This document shows positions 24,568 to 35,127 of a DNA stretch of 64,000 nt, one piece after another. This DNA comes from Discostella pseudostelligera (taxonomy: Eukaryota; Bacillariophyta; Thalassiosirophyceae; Thalassiosirales; Thalassiosiraceae), in assembly GCA_036940085.1 (NCBI GenBank), contig JALLBK010000026.1, positions 62,001-126,000 on the forward strand, read 5' to 3'. Made by a program: the position numbers and the translations under genes. The notes under the pieces were generated by a model. That model had not been told where the DNA came from. It did not search any database and saw nothing but the letters and a program-made list of their open reading frames with translations. The first letter of the stretch is position 1; each line of letters starts with the position of its first letter.

Positions 24568-27426
24568 ATGACGCGGAGTTTCATCAATTCCCTACCTTCC
24601 CACCGCAAGAAGAAGTCGCGGCTGAATAAGAAGTATCGCAGTAGGCAAACAACGATACTGTCTGCATTCGCCACCTCTTCCGACAGAAGATCTTCTGAAT
24701 GTGCTGATGCTGATGACGTGATTGATCAGAGCAGCTCTCGTAGCGTGACGACTTCTCTTCATTCATCTGGAGGCTTTGGAATTGGGGGAGCATCTCGACC
24801 ACCACCACCAGTTAGAGTATCTCTAGATAATAAGTATCGGGCAATGAATGAGGAACATGGCGCAGGCGGACACCATGATGAATTGGGAGTATTAGCAACA
24901 ACAGCAGCACCATCGGCTGAGGTAAATTATGCAGACTCGTCTCAAGAAACTGTGTTGGAACGTACTCAAATCCATCACTCCTTGCCAGGGAGGATGGCGG
25001 TAGAGGTAGTGGGAAATCAGGAAAGCGACAACGCTGACTTCCACCACAGAGAAGTGAATTATGACAACAGCAGTTCGGTAGCACCAGATGATTTACTCCT
25101 CTCACCTGCGCATTCATCTTCGGCCGCAGTTGGCTGCCAACAACATTTAGGCGTCGATGAAGAAAATCTGATTGGGAAAAATACGGGATCTCGTCGACAT
25201 TATGATGATAATAAAACTATAGACTTTCAAAAGCCTGAAGCACATGATAGACTACAAACTAAGGAGCACGAAAGCTTGGGGGAGAATACAAAGCAAGCAT
25301 GTCATGAACTTGACGAAAGAATCGCTGCCAATAACACCGATCGAGACTACCGATATTTAGAGGCCGACCATAATCACTCTGTGATAAAAGAAGATATAGG
25401 ACGGCGATCGAATGATCAAAAGCATCGAGATAACGGGAGTGTCAGCGAAAATCATTCAATAAAAACAGAACCGATTACTAATGTGCACGAGAAGGGGGAG
25501 GAGATAGAAAATTCAGGATGTACTACCAACAAGTCAGTGTGTGAATCAATGGTTGGAAAGTCAGAGTATGACGAGGCGAAGAAACTGCCAGCTAACGAAG
25601 AGTCATCGAATAGAGCGACTTCAGTTGACTTGCCCGCGGAGTTCGCACTGACAACTTCCGACATTGCTAGTTGTGTTGAGGCAATGGATGTCGCGAAGCA
25701 AATACTGGAGGCAGATCCGAGCAACGATCCATTTGATGGTATAGATATTGATCTTTGGAAGTCAATCTTTGAGGATTTCGAAAAATACATTGCTGCCTTT
25801 GATGATCCAACACATGCCACCGATGCCAACGAACTGCATAATATCAACGACAATGAAAAGGCATATGCAATTTTCGATCGGGGGATGAAAGTCAATCATT
25901 GCAATGTCATTTTCATCTACGATATGATTGGTACAATTAGCTCAGGGATTGATAGACACTATAGGATTGGTTTGTCCATCGACAATCCTGGGTGCAAAAG
26001 CAAGCTTGATCACCTTGCGGATTGCATAGACATGATATTTCGGGTAAACAACAAAACCGCCTCACCGGCCGCATCGGTATCTGTTACAATTTCAAAGTCG
26101 GCTGGGGATAATTCGACAATCCTAAAGTTTTGCTTGTCGCCATCGGGTTATAGCAATGAAGCAACAACTTTGTCGACCATCGAGAATCCATCTTCCACAA
26201 TGTTGCCACCGCATTTGCAAGCCATGTCACAAGTCTTTGCTCAATTTGCCTCAGAAACTGCGCAACCACTTCAATGGCAGGTGGGTTCTACGCGTGAAAC
26301 ACTCGCCGCTACTAGAGAGGGAGCAAAGGATCTACAACGACAGGCATTGACACTGCAGGATGAGTTGAATGATGCTCAAGTGAAAGCAGAGGAAGCCATA
26401 TCGCGTCAAGAACAAGCCGAGGCGGAGTTTGCGAGACGAACGGGTGAGTTTCAGCAGATGGTGGCGTCTTTTAAGAATTCGGAACAGCAACGTCAAGTAG
26501 AGTTGGCGAACCTAAAGGAACGGTATGAGCGCGAGCTCGAGGAGATGAAAGCTGAATTGGTAAGAGTGAAGTGCGACAGCAACGCAGGCAGGGAAATAAA
26601 CAATGAAGATAGACACGAAAGAATCCGAGCGTCGATACATCGTGGTGTTGGGCACCAAACTAATCAGAGCACACCGCATCGTAAACCAAGCGAATGCGTC
26701 ATCGGGGATCTGAACGAAGCTAGCGAGGATCCAATATCACAATCTATTCCCCGAAACATTGAATTTCGAGCAACCGCCACCGTCAACAGTGACATGGAAG
26801 GGTCAAGAGTAACCAATTCTCATTCAAAACACATGTCTGGCCTACTACCCGGCTGGATGGGGCCCTTGCAAACAATGTCTCCTCTAAGACACCAATCTCC
26901 ACCAGCACGTATAAATCTGAAAAACGAGCGAGTTTACCGAGGATATGGCCGAACAGATTCCACAACTCAACTGAATCTACTGAAGTCCATAGCCGAGAAT
27001 AGACCGGATCATGTCGCTGGTGCCGACTTTTGCAAGGACGTTATGCCCAAAAAGGCCGATAGAAGTGATCAAATCGGAACCGAGCAACGCAAAGCCAACA
27101 ACAACTTACTCCACACAGAACCAAAGAACTTGAAACCTGTTCTAAAGGAGACAGACAACAACAGCGAGCCCTCCTTTGCCTACCAGGAAGTAATCCGAGG
27201 GGCGAAACGTCAGGCTCTTCCTGGTCACGAGTGCGAGGAATGCCGCAAGTTTCTCGACGCTCTGGGCAAAGGTTTCAACAGAGATGACATTGTTATGAAA
27301 TGTTCTCGCCATCGCGCACGCTACGCCCCTCAATCCACTCCCCCAGATTTCTGGCGACTCACCTTTGCAGACTCGGTTGCATCCAAAAAGTCAAGCGAAA
27401 ACAACAGTCTATGCAGCTCATTCTGA
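24568..27426 (+). CDS. CtIP: CtIP/Sae2/Com1-type DNA end-resection factor
   Basis: Single-exon 952-aa protein whose C-terminus matches the Sae2/CtIP family, cofactors of the Mre11-Rad50 nuclease that start resection of double-strand breaks for homologous recombination and meiosis. Diagnostic residues lie near positions 885-935: LPGHECEECRKFLDALG (the CxxC), then CSRHRARYAPQSTPPDFW, the conserved CSRHR and FW block. The middle has a coiled coil (about residues 585-675; runs such as LQDELNDAQVKAEEAI and LKERYERELEEMKAEL), consistent with oligomerisation. The N-terminal half is acidic, polar and probably disordered, with basic RKKKSRLNKKYRSR near residue 14 as a possible nuclear localisation signal. 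The length and mid-protein coiled coil differ from animal CtIP, where the coiled coil is N-terminal. The call rests mainly on the C-terminal motif. Confidence 0.82.
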   Translation: MTRSFINSLPSHRKKKSRLNKKYRSRQTTILSAFATSSDRRSSECADADDVIDQSSSRSVTTSLHSSGGFGIGGASRPPPPVRVSLDNKYRAMNEEHGAGGHHDELGVLATTAAPSAEVNYADSSQETVLERTQIHHSLPGRMAVEVVGNQESDNADFHHREVNYDNSSSVAPDDLLLSPAHSSSAAVGCQQHLGVDEENLIGKNTGSRRHYDDNKTIDFQKPEAHDRLQTKEHESLGENTKQACHELDERIAANNTDRDYRYLEADHNHSVIKEDIGRRSNDQKHRDNGSVSENHSIKTEPITNVHEKGEEIENSGCTTNKSVCESMVGKSEYDEAKKLPANEESSNRATSVDLPAEFALTTSDIASCVEAMDVAKQILEADPSNDPFDGIDIDLWKSIFEDFEKYIAAFDDPTHATDANELHNINDNEKAYAIFDRGMKVNHCNVIFIYDMIGTISSGIDRHYRIGLSIDNPGCKSKLDHLADCIDMIFRVNNKTASPAASVSVTISKSAGDNSTILKFCLSPSGYSNEATTLSTIENPSSTMLPPHLQAMSQVFAQFASETAQPLQWQVGSTRETLAATREGAKDLQRQALTLQDELNDAQVKAEEAISRQEQAEAEFARRTGEFQQMVASFKNSEQQRQVELANLKERYERELEEMKAELVRVKCDSNAGREINNEDRHERIRASIHRGVGHQTNQSTPHRKPSECVIGDLNEASEDPISQSIPRNIEFRATATVNSDMEGSRVTNSHSKHMSGLLPGWMGPLQTMSPLRHQSPPARINLKNERVYRGYGRTDSTTQLNLLKSIAENRPDHVAGADFCKDVMPKKADRSDQIGTEQRKANNNLLHTEPKNLKPVLKETDNNSEPSFAYQEVIRGAKRQALPGHECEECRKFLDALGKGFNRDDIVMKCSRHRARYAPQSTPPDFWRLTFADSVASKKSSENNSLCSSF

Positions 27427-27621
27427 GATACATAACACAGATCGACTTCCTCAGTATCAATGAGCAAAAACGTCAGGAATATAAACTACGCGAATCATGA
27501 TAAATATGGAACGAGTCGATTACTATAATTTGATACGATTCAGACGGAAACGACGTGACAATGCACTTCTTCGATCGACCTACTGCTTATTAACATGCCA
27601 TCTAAATGTGGGTGTTGAATC

Positions 27622-28530
27622 TCACGACGAAAGTGCAATTCCCTGCCGAGGAGATTCTGCATGTAATTGTTCGATGAGCCCATCTTCATTCAGATCATTC
27701 CCGTGGTCCATCTCATTCAGATCAGGAGACGATTCGCTGGACTCCAGATCAGGTCCATCACGCAATTCTGCAGAGGTCTCTTCAATAATCTCATCTTCAT
27801 TGACCTCACTCAGTTTATCGATTGTGGCTTCCTTTCCTCGCAACGATATTTTGTCACCACCCGCTACCCCAGAGGTAATTCCTCGCGTTGCTGGTGCAGT
27901 CGGAATGAACAACTTGAATTCCGGGGGCAACTCTTCCTCTGAATAAAGCCTACAACAAAGTGAGCGGCAAACAACACACAACACGAATTAATATGATGCG
28001 ATGCAGGCAAACCGGACGCACCTGTCAGAGAAATAGATTCTGCGAATGCGACAATTGGCGTGAATCTGAACACGGACAGTCTCCACATAGTTTGTTCCGT
28101 ACGCCCTGCGAGTAAAGTCTGACAAATTAAACTGAATTTGGTTCCACCCTTCGTCCAAGCGCATTGGCATGGTACAAATGAATGGCTTAACTCGCGTTGT
28201 GGACTGATAATTCGATGCGCGGAATCTTCTCTTGACTCCTTTATCATCGAGAACTTGTACCTCGAATGTGAAATACTTATTGAGATTCTTGATGATCATC
28301 ACAAGAAACGGAAGTTTAATGCCAATGGTCTGCTTGGAATCCGCTGGACAAACGATGTAGTTTGTCGAAACATTGGTTCCCAAAATTTCGAGCACCGAGC
28401 TCTGAATGTCTTGGTCGGTAATTCGATTGATGTGTCCATTCTTCACTTTGGAATCCCAAATCTGAAGCGGTTTCGATCCGATGGAATACAGAATGGATAG
28501 AAATCCGCTTTGGAATGTGTTCCGGAACAT
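27622..28530 (-). CDS. CFAP20: CFAP20 (Bug22) ciliary/axonemal protein with acidic tail
   Basis: Inner-junction protein of doublet microtubules, required for normal ciliary beating. Exons: 28530-28022 and 27949-27622 (278 aa). The ATG at 28530 begins [19 protein letters not shown], the invariant start of the family; the frame continues upstream but without an ATG matching homologues. The join AG|G gives [17 protein letters not shown]. The 190-residue core is almost fully conserved with metazoan CFAP20 ([52 protein letters not shown]). After the core, about 85 extra residues form an acidic Ser/Glu-rich tail not present in the usual 193-aa protein. A flagellar gene suits a centric diatom with flagellated sperm; nuclear roles of this family are also reported. 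Confidence 0.97.
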
Positions 28531-28968
28531 GATGCAATGCTTCTTCTTTATTTTCGAATGTCGTGACAAGCTCTGAAATTTAGACAAGAACAGTTTTATT
28601 TAATTAAAAGTGCAGCCTTCGACCCCTTGCGAGGGAAAAAAATTCCGACGATTCACACCGCCACCAATGCCGATGTGAAGCTCGTGTGAACCAAATCACA
28701 TCCTCGTGCGCCCAACTATTCATAAAGACCCTCGTAATAGTATTCATTTATCATTTCTTTGATATCGATCAGGGTGTATTATTTCTGGAGGTTGTGGACA
28801 AGATTTGAGTTGAAACATTTCTTACTGCACGTGGCAGAGATTTGGCGGGGAGATAGAGAGGATGAGCCAAATATTTGGCGCGAGAGAGGATCCATCAACC
28901 ATTACCATAAATCATCAATCGCACCATGGTGTATTGTATCAATTATCAACCTCCACTCTTCATTATCG
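28531..28968. promoter_or_regulatory. Divergent promoter region, CFAP20 / O-methyltransferase
   Basis: AT-rich head-to-head gap. The methyltransferase frame stays open upstream to 28759, but that portion has no family similarity. GGCGGGGAG (near 28850) is a weak E2F-like site, and CACGTGGCAG lies near 28828. Nothing else is recognised. Confidence 0.3.
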
Positions 28969-30384
28969 ATGATGTTACCCCCATTTGCATTTCAGATGGC
29001 ATTTGGCCTGAGCATCAGTACCACCAGTAAATCTGGCAGAACTCATTGTCCTCGCTTTCATATCATCCACCGGAATGACGGTCTTCCTAACACTCTGAGA
29101 AGGCAGATTTCACAACCATGTCACATCAATGTTGACGACGTCGATGACTCCACTCGCCTCTCCACAGTCGACCCGCACGAACCTCAACTGTTGTCATCAA
29201 ATGCGGAACTGGAAATCATGCAACTTGCTCAATCTCATTTTTCAGCACAGGCTCTAATGGCTGCAATACGTGTCGGTGCATTCGATGTGTTAGAATTTGA
29301 TCCCAACGGTGACGAGAGCCTCGCATCATCATCATTGACAGTGGATGAAATCATAGCAAAAATTCATCGCTTTGACGAAGACGCAGCTTCAATAAATCGT
29401 GATGCATTATTCCGTTGTCTGAGACTGCTATGAAGTTCTGGTGTCTTGAAAGAAGTAATCAATGACGCCTATGAATCAGCATTCCTACTGACTGAAACTG
29501 GTCGACTTCTCCAACGAGCGAGGCGCGATAGTGAGAGTCCGAGCATGGCTTCTTTTGTATTGCACTGGTGTGAAACCTCGTTATGGAATGCTTGGTCACA
29601 TCTTCCAGATTATGTGGCTGGAAAAAGCAACAATCTTTCACCAGAGGGCGATGATAACTTGGAGAAGTTTTTTGATATCACATCACCTCCATTTGACCGG
29701 GCAAATGGCATGTCAGCATCCGAGTATTACAAGGAGCATGCGTCATCGTGCTCTCATCGAAATGCCGTGGCAAGATATGCCTCATCCAAAGAAATCAAAT
29801 CCATACTAGATGCAATGCAATCATCATTGGTACTGAATGAGTCTATTCTGGCTGGGAAAACTTTAGTCGACATTGGTGGAGGATATGGTGATTTGATAAA
29901 TGCAATGACAGTATCAATGCCATCTATTGGGGAGTGTTACTGCCTCGATCTCCCACATGTCATCGACGATGCAATATCGACGACTACAAACAACTACAAC
30001 AATAATCTTGTATCGGGAAATATGTTCGATGCATCGACCATTCCTCAATGTGACTACATTATCACCAAACATGTATTGTGTGACTTCTCCGACGAGGATG
30101 TGGTCCGTGCATTACAATCCTTTCATACGGTATTATCATCGAATAAAGGTGATGGTGGCGGAAAGGTAGTAATTATGGATGCAGTCTTACCCAACGGTCA
30201 AGATTTAAATGGCAAGTGGAATGCTGCACTCAGTTACGATGTATTGCTAATGCTGACTGGACGTCGTGGAGAACGCTCGCGAGTAGAGTGGACCAATTTA
30301 GCAGAGAAAGCAGGGTTTGTTTTGGAGGATGTTTTATCAACTTCATCTGTTACAGTGGATTTAGCCATTCTATCTCCGAAGTAG
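28969..30384 (+). pseudogene. O-methyltransferase (Methyltransf_2 family) interrupted by an in-frame TGA
   Basis: SAM-dependent O-methyltransferase related to hydroxyindole/caffeate OMTs; substrate unknown. The likely start is the ATG pair at 28969/28972. The dimerisation/winged-helix part (ELEIMQLAQSHFSAQALMAAI, DALFRCLRLL) runs into TGA at 29431-29433, and homology continues at once in the same frame (SSGVLKEVIND, FLLTETGRLLQ). The SAM-binding domain is intact: TLVDIGGGYGDLINAM, then YIITKHVLCDFSDED and VVIMDAVLP. No frameshift or plausible intron removes the stop. A single CGA-to-TGA change would explain it. Possible readings: a recent nonsense allele, a sequencing error, readthrough, or selenocysteine. 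The last is unlikely: the site is not catalytic and no SECIS was recognised in the 42-bp gap downstream. Confidence 0.8.
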
Positions 30385-30426
30385 TAAAGTTGCTACGATG
30401 CATTATGCATTCATGTTCCCAGGATG

Positions 30427-31125
30427 CTATTTTCGATTCGTAACCACCGTGAAGTACAAGTCACCATTATCTGACTTGATCATCTTTGATCGAACACTGC
30501 GATTTTGCATAATAGCTTTGGTTTCTTTAGAATCATACATTTTCCAATCGTTATCATCCTCATTTTCACTACGAATTGGCATCATTGTCAGCCCCCTCGG
30601 CGAATCGTACACTTCCTCATCTGTTAAACCATTGCTCTGGCACACATCATCATCAACGTCACGCCCATCCTTCGTACTGTTCAAATGTCTCGATTCCAAT
30701 AGTACCGAAGCACACCGCATTATACCACCCACCTGCTCCATTAATTCCTCTCGTCGTTCGGGTGACAGATATCGAATATCGATGAGACACCGTCGCGCGA
30801 GGGTGGCTAATTCCTCTTGGGAGATTGTATCACCAGAATTACTTGAAGAAGAAGAAGTGAGACGCAATTCATGGATGGACCATGAAGGAGGTGGAGGAAC
30901 TTCTATGGCGCACGGAGGATAATTTTGTGGAGTGCTACTGCTACTGCCGCGGCAGGAGACGGCGTCATCTGCATCGGAGTGAGCGGTTGAATTGTGATAG
31001 ACTTGTCGACGAGAGCTATGGCTGTATGACAACGGAGTTCGTCGGATGGATGACCAAGTTGTTCGAGAGAGCTTCCTCGATAGAATAGCTCCCGATCTGG
31101 GGATGAACATTGCGGCGGAAGTCAT
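30427..31125 (-). CDS. Probable organellar GatC-like subunit of glutamyl-tRNA amidotransferase
   Basis: 232-aa single-exon protein. Residues about 100-150 (ISQEELATLARRCLIDIR, LSPERREELMEQVGGIM, CASVLLES) resemble the N-terminal helices of GatC, the small subunit of the GatCAB amidotransferase that converts Glu-tRNA(Gln) to Gln-tRNA(Gln) in organelles. The N-terminal 60 residues are rich in Ser, Arg and Thr with few acids (AILSRKLSRTTWSSIRRTPL), as expected of a mitochondrial presequence. The acidic middle and the C-terminal block (KMIKSDNGDLYFTVV) are not recognised beyond this. GatC proteins are short and weakly conserved, so this is tentative. It converges on the broken methyltransferase (42 bp) and diverges from the Clp gene. 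Confidence 0.55.
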   Translation of the reverse strand: MTSAAMFIPRSGAILSRKLSRTTWSSIRRTPLSYSHSSRRQVYHNSTAHSDADDAVSCRGSSSSTPQNYPPCAIEVPPPPSWSIHELRLTSSSSSNSGDTISQEELATLARRCLIDIRYLSPERREELMEQVGGIMRCASVLLESRHLNSTKDGRDVDDDVCQSNGLTDEEVYDSPRGLTMMPIRSENEDDNDWKMYDSKETKAIMQNRSVRSKMIKSDNGDLYFTVVTNRK

Positions 31126-31530
31126 GGTCTGTGGGTATGGGTGATGGTGGTGGTGTCGAGTGTCGAAGAGTGTCGTATGTCCTATCTCGATACTCGCTAC
31201 TGCTCTCTACTCTGTTGGTGAGAATCGTCCCGCGTGCAGCTTCCCGCCAAACGATTATTTCCCGCCATAACCACTTATGGAAAGATATTTAACACTTTGG
31301 GAAAAGATACTCAACATTCCAAAGATACTTAACACAAATCAGCACCCAACCGCAGCACGCGCCAAGCACACACCGCCACCACGTCGAGCGGAGCGAAGCA
31401 ACAACATGGCGGGTTGACGCAGCTGGCGGCGGAAATTCTGCTCCTCATACTCATTTAAGATAGTCGCTCGTATTATTATTCAATATTCACTCATAAAATC
31501 TTTTCTCAGATTGTACAATAAAACATTATC
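31126..31530. promoter_or_regulatory. Divergent promoter region, GatC-like / Clp chaperone, with repeated AAAGATACTTAACA words
   Basis: Contains three spaced versions of one word on the plus strand: AAAGATATTTAACA (31281-31294), AAAGATACTCAACA (31303-31316) and AAAGATACTTAACA (31321-31334). Upstream are two E2F-like sites, TTCCCGCCA (31241-31249) and TTTCCCGCC (31258-31266). The same pairing of the two site types occurs at 7637-7686. Confidence 0.5.
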
Positions 31531-34500
31531 ATGAAGCAACCCGCTCGTCCATCAGCGGCATTTGTCGTTGTCGCCGCTGTCCGAATGTTGTTTGGCACCA
31601 GCTTCGACTGTCCTCTCCTACGCGCCAATGCCTTCCGTACCCCAATTCACCGCACGACGACGTCGCCTTCCGCACTACTAAAGTCGAGAACGGTTCCATT
31701 TCCGAACCAACAACAACAGCAGCCGCTTCATCTTCGCAGCATCAATCATGCCATCTCCCCTGTCACAACCCAACTCTCCATGTCCACCACTAATAACAAT
31801 GCCATGGATCGTCTCTTCGACTCCTGCATCAAGGCATTATCCTACAGCCAAGAAGTCTCTCGCACTCTAGCCCTACCAGAATTAACCAATGAAATTCTCA
31901 TGGTGAGCATGGTACGATATGCCGGATCTGAGGATAAAGATATTCGAAAGATATTCACTACCTTTGGCATTTCACCCGATGGGGCATTGGAGGCGGCGAA
32001 AGCTCTATTGGTCGAAAAGGGATTGATTCAGGGTAGTACTGGAGAGAAGACGAACAGCAATAACAATTCCGATTCACCTCTACCATTTTCATTAGCCACC
32101 AAAAAGACAATGGACGATGCCATTTCCATAGCCCAACGCATGTCTCCTGATCTCGAAACAGTACTTCCCGGTCATGTCTTACTTGCCTTACTAGAATATG
32201 ATGAACGATACAGTGTCGCGACCGAAGATTATGTTAAATGTCCTGGATTGGCAGTATTGCAACAAACTAATAAGAATTCACCCGTGGCACGATCATTTGA
32301 CGGAACTAAATTTTGTCGATCGTTGGATGATGAATTGCGGAACAAGGCCAAGTTGATGATCTCAAACAATAACAATGGGGGTACTACCACAATTACTGAA
32401 CGGGAGGTGGTAACCGTAGGTGGCAATTCAGCTGGTGGAAGCACACCCACACTTGACAAGGTGGGTACCGACTTGACCGAATCGGCACGCGAGGGACGTC
32501 TCGATGTAGTCTACGGCCGTGAGAATGAAATACGCATGGCTCTACGCACATTAGGACGTCGACGCAAATCCAACCCATGTCTTATTGGCGAACCTGGCGT
32601 CGGAAAGACGGCTATTGCTGAGGGAATTGCTCAATGTTTGGCGGGCGGGTACTTTGTCTATGATGACAAGGGTGGCGATGGTGGTAGTAGTGGAGGAGGT
32701 GGTGGGTGGGGTATTCGCAACCCTTTTCGCAACAAGGACACCGAAGGTGACAAATCATCGTCGGTATCAGTCGCTGGTTTGAGTCAGGAGGAGGTGGCCA
32801 ATCTTCCGCCCTTACCTCCATGTCCACGTGCATTGCAGGGATTTCGTGTAGTGTCCGTAGACTTGGCAAGTCTCGTGGCTGGGATGAAATTCCGTGGTGA
32901 CTTTGAAGAGCGCATACTCAAGTTGATCCAGGAGGCGTCGGCAACACCTACTATACTCTTTATTGATGAATTGCATACACTGATTGGAGCCGGTGGCGGC
33001 GGTGGTGATGGGGGTATGAATGCTGCGAACTTGTTGAAGCCTGCGTTGGCACGTGGGGACATTCGAGGTGTGTGCCTTTTCATCTCTTTTGCAGCTGCAC
33101 ATATTGTCATCGTCGTTGATTCCTTATCACCATGTCTCTAATATTTGTACCATTTTCTCTCCGGAACTTGCTTTTTGATTTCAGTGATTGGGGCTACGAC
33201 CATCTCCGAATATCGTCAGTACATTGAACGCGATGGCGCACTGGAACGAAGATTCCAACCTATCCTCGTCAACGAGCCAACTGTAGACGAGGCCATCGAC
33301 ATTCTCACCGCTGTCGCGCCACGATACGAGGAATTTCACGGTGTCAGATTTACACCCTTTGCTATCGATGCCGCAGCTCGGTTGGCAGAACGCTATATTC
33401 CTGATCGCTCGCTGCCGGATAAGGCCATTGATTTGTTAGATGAGGCTGGGTCCATGGTGAAGCTGGAAGATGATGGAACGGACGATGACTTACCCGATGA
33501 CTTTTTTGTTGTTACCGATGAAAGTGTGGCTACTGTGGTATCTCAAATTTCAGGCATTCCTGTTGGTAAACTCGATCGTGATGAAAAAGCCAAACTGATG
33601 AGACTTGAAGAGGACATTACAAAGCGAGTGAAGGGTCAGGATGTAGCCGTTCGATCAGTATCTCGTGCAATTCGGAGGGCAAGGAGTGGGCTGAGGGATC
33701 AAACGAAACCGGTGGCTACGTTCATGTTTTGTGGGCCAACGTGAGCATTTTTTCACTGATCTATTCTCGTGTACCTTGTCTGACGTTCGTCTTATGCTGT
33801 GTGCGTAACTTTCTTGAATATCCACAGTGGCGTAGGAAAGACTGAGTTGTGTAAAGCCTTGGCTCAAACATATTATGGCCGGGAAAAAGATATCATTCGC
33901 ATCGATATGTCGGAATACATGGAGCGGTTCTCGGTGAGCCGGCTGGTGGGGGCTCCTCCAGGGTATGTCGGCTTTGAAGAAGGCGGGCAGCTCACTGAAG
34001 CCATTCGACGCAAACCACACTCTGTCGTCTTGTTCGATGAACTAGAGAAGGCACACGAGGATGTGCTGAACGTTCTGTTGCAAATTTTGGATGAGGGCAC
34101 ATTGACTGATGGTAAGGGTCGAACAGTATCCTTCAAAAACTGCATATTCGTCATGACAAGTAATGTGGGTAGCCAGGAGATAATCAAAATATCAAGAGGA
34201 GAGAATCCAACAGCAGAAGATGGATCGTCTGTGGGTATGTCGATGGAGGGGGCAGTGAAAAGTGAGCTTGAGAAAAAGATGAAACCCGAACTTCTCAACA
34301 GGATAGATGAAATTGTGGTGTTCAAACCTCTTGAGGATGCGGTGCTTATATCCATTGCCCAGGGAATTTTGGATGAAACCATTCAACGTGCATCCGCAGA
34401 GCAAGACATGGATGTCACTCTAACGCAGGCTTTCATGGCTATGGTTACTAGAGAAGGGGCTTACAGCGCTGCTCAGTTTGGGGCCAGGCCGATGCGACGT

Positions 34501-34782
34501 GCGGCAAAACGTTTCCTAGAGGATACGCTCAGTGAGGGTATCATGCGAGAGTTCCTGCATGAGGGTGATAAAGTCATTGTTGATGTTGCGAGTGACAGTG
34601 AAGTTAGTGGCTTTAGTGGAGGAGATCGAAAGATTGTGAAGGTAACGCGAGTAAAGGACGGGAATGACAGTATGCTGATTCCGGTTGATAATGACGCAGG
34701 CATAGGTTCAATTGAGTCGAGTTCCATGGATGCATTGAGTAGGCCAATGCCTCCACTTCCCGATCCCGATGGATTCATGTAA
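31531..34782 (+). CDS. Plastid-targeted Clp/HSP100 AAA+ unfoldase (ClpC/ClpA type)
   Basis: Two-ring AAA+ unfoldase that threads proteins, usually into ClpP. Exons: 31531-33067, 33185-33740 and 33828-34782 (1015 aa). The leader has a hydrophobic stretch ([15 protein letters not shown]) and then RANAFRTP, which resembles the ASAFAP-type plastid cleavage motif. A Clp-N domain with two repeats is followed by NBD1 ([28 protein letters not shown]). NBD1 carries a Gly/Ser-rich insertion of about 50 residues between CLAGGYF and [18 protein letters not shown]. The link from DEAGSMVKL to the second ring is only about 20 residues, so the coiled-coil middle domain of ClpB/ClpC is missing. NBD2 is complete: [17 protein letters not shown] (split by intron 2), [20 protein letters not shown] and [11 protein letters not shown]. 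The usual ClpP-docking IGF loop position reads SVGMSME, so ClpP partnership is unsure. Confidence 0.9.
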
Positions 34783-35127
34783 AATGCATTGAGCACAGCA
34801 TCTCACAGCATGACAGTATTGTACCCACTGGTATAAACATAAACAATCTAGATCAATTCTCTACTTTCTTTGTAGGAGAGATGGAAAGCTTTGATTGTTT
34901 GATTGAGGGCTTCCAATGATTCTTCCACGTGGCGCTTCTTGCCGCGTCAATCACCACGTGAGCGAAAATGGCGGGAAGAGAATGTGGCGAAGAATACTAA
35001 TGGCGGGAAGAACCATTCCACCCAACGCAAACTCCAAACCTCCAACACTCAACATCAACATAAACACCGACAAGGTGTCGTCGCGTAGTAGGAGTGGTTT
35101 GAACGACAAGAAGATAGAACATCCATC
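34783..35127. promoter_or_regulatory. AlkB-like gene upstream region
   Basis: Lies between two genes read in the same direction. Holds two CACGTG boxes (near 34926 and 34955) and two GGCGGGAAG words (34970-34978 and 35002-35010) within 100 bp, all upstream of the AlkB-like ATG. The first about 80 bp should be the 3' UTR of the Clp gene. Confidence 0.4.

Noticed and set aside
29431..29433. Selenocysteine reading of the TGA in the methyltransferase
   Set aside because: The residue is in the dimerisation/winged-helix part, not the active site, and no SECIS-like element was recognised downstream. Kept only as an alternative to test.
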